Assembly: GCA_947471745.1 (NCBI GenBank)
Contig: CANJKZ010000425.1
Location: 1,406,501 to 1,470,500 of the forward strand
Source of the DNA: Closterium sp. Naga37s-1
Taxonomy: Eukaryota > Streptophyta > Zygnematophyceae > Desmidiales > Closteriaceae
Direction of reading: 5' to 3'
DNA: 64,000 bases
Shown one piece after another: positions 43,034 to 53,414 of the stretch; the stretch's first letter is position 1, and each line of letters begins with the position of its first letter. Made by a program: the position numbers and the translations under genes. Below the pieces are notes generated by a model. It was not told where the DNA came from, searched no databases, and saw nothing but the letters and a program-made list of their open reading frames with translations.

Positions 43034-45474
43034 TCACGATGTTCCTTTGCTAAGCTGGGCTGACAGAAAGTACACAAAAGCCTTCACCACAGCCTCCCCT
43101 ACCTCCCCCCTCATGCCTCCATTCCCGTCCGAGCATGAGTAATGTGGATCAGTTAACGAGCATGTGGTCCTGTACTGAGGTGCAGTGACTTGCCACGTGT
43201 CAAAGAATGACAAACCCATGTGGCGAGCCAGGGGCTGGGCAATCCCATTGCCATATGCCAGCATGGCATTGGTTCGTCTAATCCATTTACGATTTGCCAC
43301 CCAAAATGAAGGCAGGCCAAAGAAAACAGCAGGCTTTTTTGGTCGAAGGAGGTGGAGCGAGGAGAGGAAATGAGGGAGGTAGTGAGGATAGGCCACAGCG
43401 CCATCGGAGCAGAACTCGAAGGTCCAGTGCCCTGTGCCTACGACTGTGACATCTGCAGTTGGTGATGGTGCAGGATAGCTACTTGTATGGTTGGAATATT
43501 TTCCCCTGCGACTGCGGTTATGTAGGGAGAGAGCAAGAAAGAAGGATGAGTTGACAAGGAGCTCAAAATCCTCTGAAATGTGCGAACCAGAAGAAATCAT
43601 CGCTTTTTATTGGCTCACTTACGAGCATCCTGCCACATTGTTGTCATATATGCCATCCAGCCAGTTGTAATTCACACGAATAATGCCTTGCTTCACCAAT
43701 TCTCCACCAGCTGGAACACCCCCTGCTGGTGCTGGTGCAGTGACGTTGAGGGTGTAAGAGATGTCACCATGCTTCACCAGGGTCATATTATGCGCTGTGC
43801 CAGTGTGCATGAACCAGAGGTGCATGATCAACCCTCTCATGTGTGAATCTCCAATCACATTCACCTCCCGTACTCCTGCCTTCCACAATCCCCAAAGCAT
43901 GTCATTCAACGAAGAAGCACGAGCGCAGCTGAAGAATGCCCACCTGAATCCAAGCAAGATCGTTCAGGCTAAGACGTTGCCCCAAAGGGTTGACCTTGTA
44001 ATGAAGTATACGAGGCTTTGTAGATCCGTGTTTTCACTGACCTGTATTTTTCTGTGGTAGCAATTGCTGTGTTTAGATCGGTCAAGCCATTTTGACTCGT
44101 GGCGTCACTGCCTGCAAGCCACCGACCAGCAATCCCATGTGCACATGGACTCTTGACCGCTGAGAGATCCATGTTGGCTCCATCCAGTTGGGGTTGCTCG
44201 AGCCAATCACGTGGCTGGCTTCCCTGAAGCACCGAAACAGGTATCTGTGCAAAAACGTGCTGTCCTAAACGGTTCCAGTCTTTGGTGTAGTTCAAATTGG
44301 AACCATCAACACGGAATTCCATGCTGCATGCATCGAAACAAAACACCAAGTCAGAATGGCATGTGCGAAGCCTGCAGACAATGGTCCCCCTAGAGACACA
44401 GTGGAGACATGGGAAGGGAACACTTTGGCATACCTGTAATCACCAGCGTCCCATGGTGTATAAGAGGCCAGAATCACTGACTGTCCTGGAGAACCAGCCT
44501 TCAGTGTTGTCAGACGCACATGAATCAGGGAAGGCCCTCTAAGCGTGACCATCATGTCCCATTGAAGGGAGGCAGATGCAGAAGCAGGGATCCAGTGTGC
44601 TGGTGATTGCACTGCGATGTAGAGAGAGCAAGCTTGGCCAACGTGGCATTGTTTGCAGCCATCTCCGTAGACCATCACGCCACCAGGACGAAAGGCAACC
44701 TTTCCACGAGATTCTAAAGTTTCTTGATCGGAGTTTCTAGTTTCGTTCAATGAGATCCTCGAGCCGCCATGGATGGAAGAGCTCCAACACAATTCCGCAG
44801 GCAAGTCCTCAGTGAATTCAGGGTTGCTTGATTCTGTTGATACAATTGATAAATACCTGAGAGTATGAAGGTTAAAGCCCGAGTCTAGAATGGTAAGGCT
44901 TCAAGAATACTGAACTTGAAAGGTGTTGGGAAAGCGACAGAATGGGCAAGCGATGGTCATGTGAAGGCCAGCGACATGATGGGAGAGCGTGGGAGACACT
45001 CAGAGTAAGCGTGGGCGACGGGCGCGGGAAGGGAGAGCCACCTAAAAGGCGACGGGAGGGGAGGCGAATTCAAGTTCAAGAATCTTGAACTTGAAAAGTT
45101 GCCATTCTAGACTCGGGCTTTAAGGATTTGATAAACATGAAGCTAAGGCGTAACAAATTACAAAATTACCTGCTGTCTGTCTGATTGAGAACTGATATGT
45201 TCGCTAGGTTCAGTGACGCAGCCTTCCTCAACTCTTGGTTACTTTCTCTTGCAGAAGTGCTCCTGGACAGAAGATATCCCGACAGTGCGAGGAGTATAAA
45301 CGAGACTGCGCAAAGGCTTCGCCGAACTACGGATGTCCAATGGCATTTTGTAACGGATGGATTATCTAGATCGAACCCTTGACTTGGCTTCTTCCTCGCC
45401 GGGCTGGAACCTATCTCATGCTCGTCGTCCGAGTCAACGACATGCGAGTAATTGGCAGCGGACGGAAGTGCCAT
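43034..45474 (-). CDS. NXPE-like PC-esterase (SGNH-fold acyl-esterase)
   Basis: Five exons: 45170-45474 (or start at 45519), 44434-44856, 44042-44323, 43623-43928 and 43034-43572. Exon 1 encodes a short cytosolic N-terminus and a signal anchor (RRSLCAVSFILLALSGYLLS). Exon 2 resembles an Ig/filamin or neurexophilin-type beta domain (SLIHVRLTTLKAGSPGQSVI, then SYTPWDAGDYRY). Exons 4-5 hold the PC-esterase domain: VNVIGDSHMRG with the GDSH nucleophile motif, the second block GTGHWTFEFCSDG, and the C-terminal D-x-x-H (SLTDPHYSCSDGNGG). Such proteins O-acylate or de-acylate secreted polysaccharides, by analogy with TBL/NXPE/CASD1 families. Substrate unknown. Introns are short and free of exon echoes, unlike its neighbours. 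Confidence 0.82.
44872..45123. mobile_element. 252-bp MITE with TTAA ends, in intron 1
   Basis: Both ends are identical inverted 22-mers beginning TTAAAGCCCGAGTCTAGAAT. The similarity continues imperfectly inward (TTCAAG...CTTGAACTTGAA). The outermost TTAA could be the duplicated target, as with piggyBac-type elements. No coding capacity. It makes up about 80 per cent of the 313-bp intron 1 and ends 15 bp from the 3' splice site. Confidence 0.8.
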
Positions 45475-45772
45475 TGAATCGAATTCACTCACGCTAAGAT
45501 GCTGCAGCCGAAAAACCAAATAGCAGTAACAAGCTACGCTGCAGCTGTGGGGTCAGACAAGCACAAAGTCGATCGGAAAAATCATCGCGTCTAGCCAGCA
45601 GCGAGCAGAACACGCCATTCCCAAGACCAGAGAAACCAGCCGGGGTTTTCCTGGCAGGTCGTGACTCCATGGTTTTCGCTGTGAGCGGTTGCGACGAATC
45701 CACCACCTCAGCAGCATACGTTTCCTAAATCGGCGTTAGATGAGAACTGAATTGGTCACCTCACGACAGTCC

Positions 45773-46288
45773 CAGCCGAAACCTTGGATTTGACGGAAGC
45801 GCTATAGAGCACCACAATACCGACATTAAAGAAACGAAAAACCTTCATAACAAAAAACAAAATGAAAACCCCTTCTCATATTCAAGGCAAAAGACTGGAA
45901 AGAAACACCCATAATATATCTGTTGAGTTGATAGAAGACACCTCTATAGGTATTCCATTGCACTAAGCAATTCCCCGTGCTCTTCAAAGTACGTAACCAT
46001 CCTTTGTAGAAACGGCACGACAGTCCCCAATCTCAGTGCTCAATTCAGCCGAAACCTTGGATTTGACGGAAGCGCTATAGAGCACCACAATACCGACATT
46101 AAAGAAACGAAAAACCTTCATAACAAAAAACAAAATGAAAACCCCTTCTCATATTCAAGGCAAAAGACTGGAAAGAAACACCCATAATATATCTGTTGAG
46201 TTGATAGAAGACACCTCTATAGGTATTCCATTGCACTAAGCAATTCCCCGTGCTCTTCAAAGTACGTAACCATCCTTTGTAGAAACGG
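45773..46288. repeat. 243-bp direct duplication across the helicase stop
   Basis: 45773-46015 and 46046-46288 are virtually identical, separated by 30 bp. The copy at 46046-46288 contains the end of the helicase coding region (stop 46217-46219) and its 3' flank. The other is an extra copy downstream in the transcript. The near-perfect identity implies a very recent event. Confidence 0.97.
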
Positions 46289-49200
46289 GTTATTGTTCAC
46301 CGTGTCACAGTTACACACAATGCAGCACTGTCGACGGGCTCTTGTGACAGCGACATTCATTCGCCGTTCATCCGCCAAGAAGCCAACCTACTCACACGGA
46401 AGCAAGGGTAGTAAGGGGCAAAGGTAGCAGGGATTGATTCCAAGAGGTATGCTCACTTGCATAAGCTAGTGCAAAGGAAGGAGTGGTGTATAGAAGGATA
46501 CACTGTACTACCGAAACATGAATCGACCAACTGCGTACCTCGCCGGTGTCATTGGAGCGGACCATGGAGATGATAATGGCCTCCTTCTCCCTCCCCTGAA
46601 ACCCATCAACCGTGCTGATCTCCACGCGAGCCAGCTGCCGAGAGTCCTCTCTGAATGACTTGAGTAAGCCCACCTGGGATGGTCAGAGCAGGGGAGAGTG
46701 ATGCGGAGGGCCGCATCGACAATGGCATTTGTAACTGTTGCATGGAAAACAATTTGCACTGCAATTGTGAGACACCCATGTAGTGGAACTTACTCAGACA
46801 GCAAGCAACTGTTAAACATTGTGTGAGATAGGATCGTATCTACCATAACCCACCTGTGCACTGTACGGTGTGACAATCCCTATGTCCCCCGCATCCACCC
46901 CGGCCTCCAGCAACCTCCTCACATGCGCCACCACCACTCTCGCCTCCCCCTCATTCCGCAAACTCTCCCCCTCCTCCTCCCTTTGCTCCTCCACATCATC
47001 ACACCCCGTCGTATCCACAAGCACCAGCCGAGCCTCCGTGACAGGCCCGGAAACCACCCCTGGCAGGTCCGGAAGCCCGTGCCTGGCCACCGAGGCATGC
47101 GCTGACAGCAGCGACTGGTACAACTCGTCAGACGCCCAGCACATGATGTCCTGGTGCATGCGGTACTGAACGGTGAGCATGGATGTGATGCGGTCCCCGT
47201 ACAGGCGGTGCAGGCGCTCGAAGAGGGTGACCCCGAGACCGCGTTTCTGAGCCTCGTCGCACTGCACGGTGGGCGGCAGCTGCAGGTGGTCTCCTGACAG
47301 GATGCAGCGCGGGGCTTTAAGCACTGCTGCCCAGCACGACACCTCCAGGGCCTGTGCTGCCTCGTCTATCACCACCAGGTCGAATGTCAGGGGCTGGAGG
47401 GATGTTGGGTTGGCAAGGGGGAGGGAGGGGAAAGTTTGCAACGAGAAAAGAGAAGGAGATAGAGCGTTAGTTGCAGCATGACACCTCCAGGGCCTGTGCT
47501 GCCTCGTCTATCACCACCAGGTCGAACGTCAGTGGCTGGAGGGATGGGGGAACGGCAGCGGAAAGGGGGGGAAGAGATGGCAAGAAGAGGAGATAGAGTG
47601 TCAGTTGCAGCAGGAAAGGTATGTGTAGCCTCGTCTATCACCGTGAGGTTTCTGAGCCTCGCCGCATTGCGTGTAATGTGAAGTCCTCTACATTGTAGAG
47701 AATGTAGACATGGAGGGAGATGTGAGAGAACAAGTGCAGGCGGCACACGAAGAGGTCACGGCGATGTTGGGACACGGTGGGCGGTAGCTGCAGGTGGTCG
47801 CCTGACAGGATGCAGCGCAGGGCTTTAAGCACGGCTGCCCAGCATGAAAACGACAGGGCTTGTGCTGCCTCGTCTATCACCACCAGGTCGAATGTCAGAG
47901 GCTGGGGGGATGGGGATTTCAGAGGGAGGGAAGAGGAATGGGAGGGGAAGGGAGGGCAGGGGAGGGGAGGGGAGGGGAGGGGAGGGGAGGGGAGGGGAGG
48001 GGAGGGGAGGGGAGGGGAGTGCAAGGATGACAAGGAGAAAACAGCTGATGGAGATGCAGGGTGAGTTAATTACGAGACCTCCACGGTTTGTGCTGCTTCA
48101 TTTCCACTGGTCCAGATAATAAGAGGCAAACTTCAGGTGGGTTTTTCACTGCCCTGTGCTGCCACTGCCTCCCCTCTGTTCCCATGCGCAGCAGTAACTC
48201 AGCTTGAGGTGCATGGTGTGCCTGTGACAAGCAGCCTATGAGAGTGGTGAGCACAACGTTCAAGTCCTTGGGGCACATACTCCACTGCCCGCTGACACCA
48301 CAGAAACTCACCTCCAGGTGTCGGGACAAGCTGCCTGTGAGAGTAGTGAGCACAACGTTGGAGTCCTTGAGCACATCCTGCACGGCCCGCTGCTGCCGCT
48401 GCCTCTCCTCCTTACCCAGGCGCCGCAGGTCCCTCTGAATCTCGCCCCTCTCCCGCCTTATCCTCGTTTTAAGCAGCTTCCCTGACAGCTGCTGCATCTC
48501 CTTGCGCACGTCCTTGGCTAGGGCGCTGTTGTCCGACTGCTGGACCTGGTGGGGGGGGGAAGCAGAGCGGGCGGGAGGTGGGGCAGAAAGAGGGAGCAGG
48601 GAGAAAGATATAGCGAGAGCAACGGGGGGGTAAAGGAAAGAGAGGGCAGCTGCATCTCCTTGCGCACGTCCTTGGCTAGGGCGCTGTTGTCCGACTGCTG
48701 CACCTGGTGGGGGGGGAAGACAGGAAGAAGGGGTATGGGACAAAAGAGCGAAGGGAGAAAGTGAGAGAGCAAAGGGAGGGGAAACGAAGGGGAGAGAGGG
48801 AAGGGAGAGTGAAAGACGGAACAGAGGGAGAGGAGAAGGGAAGAACGAAGAGAGGGATTGCAAGAGAAGTCAGGGGAGGGAAGGGAACGGAACATAAGAG
48901 TCAGGAGAGTGAGAAGATGGCACATACACATATCAGGATGTATGCATGCATGTGGTGGAGTACATGTGTCATGGTGTGTGCTTGTGTTGCCATGCATGTG
49001 ACATGCATGCATGTGGTGGCATACCAAGGCATCGAGGGAGGAGTTGAGGATGGATGGCAGCAGTCGTGCGGGATGCCCCACTCTCACTGCCCGTACCTGC
49101 ACGAGCGGCAGTAGAGAGGTGGGGGGTTGGAGGGCAGGGCAGGGGGGACAGGACGAGGGGGACAGGGCGAGGGGTAAAGCACGAGGGGGACAGGGAAAGT

Positions 49201-52200
49201 ACAGAAACAATATGTCTTGATGAGCGCTTGGGAGTTTGGCGAGAGCAGGCCAGTGGACTTGTGAATCGGTACAGTGTGAAATTAAAGGGATCTTCCCAGT
49301 AGGAAAGGAATACCATGCAGTTCTAGCTGTGATTGAATAGAAAATCTCATGTAGGCGGCACCTGCTTGTGCGGCACGAGTCGCTCGACGAGGTTGTCCAC
49401 AGCGATGTTGGATGCCGCACACACCAGCACCTTGCTGCCGCGCTTCACCTCCTGCACCACCACCTGCAGGGCGGAGGGGGCGTGGAAGGGTGATGCGGAG
49501 GATGGACGAGGAGATGGGGGGAGGGACCAGGACGGGCAAGACGCACACACCAGCACCTTGCTACCTCGCTTCACCTCCTGCACCACCACCTGCAGGGCGG
49601 AGGGGGCGTGGAAGGGTGATGGGGAGGATGGACGAGGAGATGGGGGGAGGGACCAGGACGGGCAAGACGCACACACCAGCACCTTGCTACCTCGCTTCAC
49701 CTCCTGCACCACCACCTGCAGGGCGGAGGGGGCGTGGAAGGGTGATGGGGAGGATGGACGAGGAGATGGGGGGAGGGACCAGGACGGGCAAGACGCACAC
49801 ACCAGCACCTTGCTGCCTCGCTTCAGCTCCTGCACCACCACCTGCAGGGCGGAGGGGGCGTGGAAGGGTGATGGGGAGGATGGACGAGGAGATGGGGGGA
49901 GGGACCAGGACGGGCAAGACGCACACACCAGCACCTTGTTGCCTCGCTTCACCTCCTGCACCACCACCTGCAGGGCGGAGGAGGGGGGGGAGAGAGGGGA
50001 AGAATTATCACGATTCAATGATGGTGATGGCCACAGCGATGGAGGGACAAAAACGGAACAGATTCACTCACCAGCACCCTTTGCGCTCTTCACACCCTGC
50101 ACCACCACAACCCTTTCTCTCGTCTCAGAACCCTCACCTCCACCTCGCCTTGCCCCTGCCTGGCAGGCCAAACAGGCTTTTGGACAGGGGTGCACGCGAG
50201 GGGTGCACGCGAGGGGTGTATGCGAGGTTTGCATGTGGTGGCCTGTGCCACATGGTGGCCTGTGCCACATGGTGGCCGGACAGGTTCTTGGCCTCAGCGG
50301 CCTTCTGTGACTCATGTTGTAAGGAGTCACACCCGCCCCACACACTCATATCCACCACCAGAGCCCTCACCTCCACCACAGTGGTCGTTTTGCTAGTGCC
50401 TGGCGGCCCGTGGGTGGATGAGTGCCACGTGGTGGGCAGAGAGGCTCTTGGCCTCAGCGGCCTTCTGTGATTCATGTTGTAAGGAATCACACCCGCCCCA
50501 CACTCAATATCCACCACCAGAGCCTCACCTCCACTACGGTGGTTGTCTTGCCCGTGCCTGGTGGGCCATGGATGAGTGCCACGTGGTGGGAGGACAGGCT
50601 CTTGGCGACGGCAGCCTTCTGTGACTCGTCCAGAGCGCGGTTAAAAGGCGTGAAGGGCGGAGGGGCCTTTGCCAGGCGCGGCTCAGACTGACCAAAAAGA
50701 ACCTGATGGGGGCAGGGAAAAGGGGGCGGGGGGGAGGGGAGACGGAGGACGAGAGCGGGACGACGGAAGAGAGGAAGAGAGGGAAATGAGGGTGGAGAGG
50801 AAGGAGAGGGAGAAGGATGAGGAGGAGAGAGTGGAGGAGAAGATGCGAGGAAGGAAGGACCCCACACAATTATTTACCCTCTCCACCCTCAATCAAGCCA
50901 AAAAGATCTCCCTTCCTCTGCGTATTTTCCTCCAAACTAACCGGGATAAGTGCTGTCCCTGGCCTGCCCACTGTGCCCACATCCCCCGCCCTGCTCAGCG
51001 CCCGCAACATGTCATGCGTCACATCATGCGCACGTGCTTACTGGGATAAGTGCCGCCCCGGGCCTGCCAACCGTGCTCACGCCCACATCCCCCGTCCTGC
51101 TGAGCGCCCCCAGGGTATCCCGCATGCGCTTGAACGTGACATCGTTGGCCAGCTTCTCTATTCTCACAGGAGCGTCCAGTCCCTCCCCATCGGGCACCTC
51201 ATCCACGGCCACCACCACCGCATCCTCCCTCACTCGGTACACCACCCCCTGCGCTATCGCCGCCTGTGCCCCCTCCGCCTTGTTCGCCCGGATCGCCACC
51301 ACGTCGTGCGGAGTGAACTTGTGCGGCGGCAGCACTGGACCAGACGCTCGCGAACCCGAACCTGCTCCCGAACCTGCAGGTCCGGCGTCTGCTGTGGTGC
51401 CTTTGCTGGAGGCTTTTCCAGTCTTGTTGGAGACGAGGGTGAGGAGGGTCTTGCCCATGAGGCCTGATGTGGCCTCCGTGCACCGCAGGTGGCACAGCAC
51501 TCGCCCCTTGGCCTGCGCTGATGCCAGAGAGCGCGTGGACGCTGCTTCTTCTGCTAATGCCACCTCTGCATCCTGTGGGAGTGAAAGGTATAGGGGAAAG
51601 AGAAGGGGTGAAATGGGGAGGAAAGGGTGTGAAACGCGGGAAAGGGAGGGAAGGTAGAGACGCGAGGACACAGAGCAGCAGGCGGCTGAACACCCAACAC
51701 CATAGCAGCCGCCACGCGGCCCAGCATGTCCGACCTCCAGGTCCAACCCTGGGTGTGGCTCACCCTTCCGAGGTCCAGCAGTGGTCTCTCATCCATCCTC
51801 TTCACCAACTCGTGCACATTGCTGCAATAACTTTTGAGGCGCCTCAGAAGCCGGGTGTAGCGTGTGGGGGGAAAGGCGCGTCTCACCTTCTCCAGGTCCA
51901 GCAGGGGGCGCATCCTCTTGACAAACTCGTACACGTCGCTGCAGTCACTCACGTCTGCCGCCACGCCACGCGCCCTTCCCATCCCCGCCGCCCCATACCC
52001 CATGCCTGCTCCTCCCTTCCCACCTCCTGCTCCTGCTCCCCCTTTTCCCGCTCCTCGTCCCCCCGTCCCCATGCCCTCAGTGCCGCTTCCGCCCCTGTCG
52101 TTCCCCCCAAGCGCGTCAGCAGGCACATCCCATCCCAAGTGCTGCTTCAGAGCGTCTCCCAGCTGGTGCGCTCCTATTGGCTGCTGCTGCTGCTGCTCCT

Positions 52201-52387
52201 GTTGCCGCCCATCATCCGCTCCTACATGCAGCGTCCTGCCTTCCCCTTCAGACGCCTCACCCTCCCACCACAGCACCAGCTGCCGATGCGAGCCGCCCGG
52301 CATGTCCCGGCTCTCGTGTTGCCACCCATGCGTGTCCGCAAGATCTGATTGGATGGGAACGGATGTGAGGGAGTGAGTCGGTAGCAT
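46217..52387 (-). CDS. IGHMBP2/SMUBP2-type SF1 DNA/RNA helicase
   Basis: Superfamily 1B (UPF1-like) 5'-3' helicase. Order: [16 protein letters not shown] (about 51890-52345); the beta-barrel exon with [12 protein letters not shown] and [17 protein letters not shown] (51059-51573); motif [15 protein letters not shown] (about 50530-50700); [18 protein letters not shown] (about 49360-49466); [20 protein letters not shown] (about 49030-49100); the charged stalk [19 protein letters not shown] (about 48310-48542); motifs [38 protein letters not shown] (46855-47395); motif [16 protein letters not shown] (about 46540-46674); and motif [14 protein letters not shown] (46217-46387). The N-terminal start (Met at 52387) is a choice of the first in-frame ATG and is uncertain. 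Most introns carry exon echoes. Role by family: translation- or tRNA/rRNA-associated unwinding. Confidence 0.88.
47462..47910 (-). repeat. Echoes of the DEAA-box exon
   Basis: The start of the motif II exon is copied at about 47780-47905 ([18 protein letters not shown] through [10 protein letters not shown]) and 47470-47535 (shorter). A remnant (VIDEATHTF) lies near 47625. All lie upstream (in gene direction) of the real exon at 46855-47395. A GGGGA run of about 60 bp follows at 47955-48018. Confidence 0.9.
48640..48710 (-). repeat. Echo of [18 protein letters not shown]
   Basis: An exact partial copy of the start of the 48310-48542 exon, 160 bp upstream in gene direction. It keeps its acceptor and stops after KEMQL. 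A shorter copy of the exon end ([14 protein letters not shown]) lies near 48230-48310 on the other side. Confidence 0.88.
49475..49985 (-). repeat. Four ~128-bp echoes of the [16 protein letters not shown] exon
   Basis: Four tandem units, nearly identical, each with an acceptor and the first 16 codons. They break off after GTGTGTGCG (VCA), where the real exon goes on ASNIAVDNL. Together with the real copy this is a five-step ladder at constant spacing. Confidence 0.93.
50265..50520 (-). repeat. Echoes of the Walker-A exon end
   Basis: Two partial copies of the exon end that encodes Walker A and the donor. One, at about 50370-50515, reads [19 protein letters not shown], with Gly to Ser at the residue before the catalytic Lys. 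The other (about 50265-50360) is shorter. Confidence 0.82.
51750..51850 (-). repeat. Echo of the N-terminal helicase exon with palindrome
   Basis: The copy [20 protein letters not shown] (real exon: [18 protein letters not shown]) starts right after the palindrome CTTTTGAGGCGCCTCAGAAG (51831-51850), which lies in the intron between the real exon end and its echo. Confidence 0.9.
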
Positions 52388-52504
52388 CTGAGAGAATGAG
52401 TCAGCAAAAACTCAACATCTTAAGTGATAATGAGAGAAGTAAGGCGAGCAAGCAAGAAGGTGAGTAGAGCGATCTTGCATGCAGCGCCATGGATCCATCA
52501 TCCA

Positions 52505-52760
52505 TCACATTGCCACCACCACCCCTCCCAGCACCACCCCTCCCAGCACCACCCCTCCCAGAAGCACCCCTCCCAGCAGCACCCCTCCCAGCACCACCCC
52601 TCCCAGAAGAACCATCCCTCCCACCCAGCAGCACCCCACCAAGCAGCACCCCACCCAGCAGCACCCCACCCAACAGCACCCCACCCAGCAGCACCCCTCC
52701 CAGCAGCACCCCTCCCAGCAGCACCCCTCCCAGCAGCACCCCTCCCAGCAGCACCCTCAC
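52505..52760. repeat. 15-bp CAGCACCCCTCCCAG minisatellite
   Basis: About 16 copies with variants (CAGCACCCCACC). It lies upstream of the helicase coding region, likely in a 5' intron. Confidence 0.92.
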
Positions 52761-53181
52761 TGGTTATCAACCTCTCTCACCGTGCATTTCTCACCATGCA
52801 ATGCGGCGCGTTGCTTGGGAGTGAGGGAGGGCGGAAAGACCACGCGTGTCACTGGCAGCTGGGGACACGTGGCAACAGGGGAACGGAGGATAAGGGGAGG
52901 AAATGCAGGGGGGATTTGAAGGCCAGAGAGGCAGGAAACCAATGCTTCAAGGAAGGAAGAAAAGCACGGAGATGAAGGGAAGGAGAGGCGACATGTCCTG
53001 AACCCTATCCTTAACATACATGTCTATGATCCATGCATCTATCCTTAGCCATCACTCCACTGTCACGGTTCTGTCGGAAGTCCTGAACCCTCAAATCACA
53101 GTTATAATAAGAACCCGCCGGTCAAATTCCTCTGTAGTAACTATACAGCTGCCTTGTTATAGTAAGCACTAGGACGTGCTT

Positions 53182-53414
53182 ACTCCAGCCGTCGATCCTG
53201 CTTCGACTGATGCCGCAGTGCCATTTTCCCCACGACCTGCGCTTTCCACGCCACCCGCGGCAGCTGCTACCTCCGCGAGTGCACTGGCGGAAGCGGGAGG
53301 TTCTGCGGGTTTGGCGGAAGTGTCCGCGGAAGGCGCGGACACCTTCTGCGCGCTGCGGTTGAGCTGCGCGGCTTTTTTGGCCGCCGCCTTGCGCTTAGCC
53401 GCATCCGACACCAT
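53182..53414 (-). CDS. Orphan first exon resembling ABCF1/GCN20 N-terminus
   Basis: It starts MVSDAAKRKAAAKKAAQLNR, strikingly like the conserved start of plant ABCF1 (GCN20-type) proteins, followed by an Ala/Ser/Pro-rich stretch. The exon ends at a good donor (GTAAGC) at 53181. No ABC cassette follows on the minus strand; the next coding sequence is the helicase. Either it is an alternative 5' exon of the helicase gene, or a detached or copied ABCF1 exon and promoter. The read-through frame ends at 53169. Confidence 0.5.
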
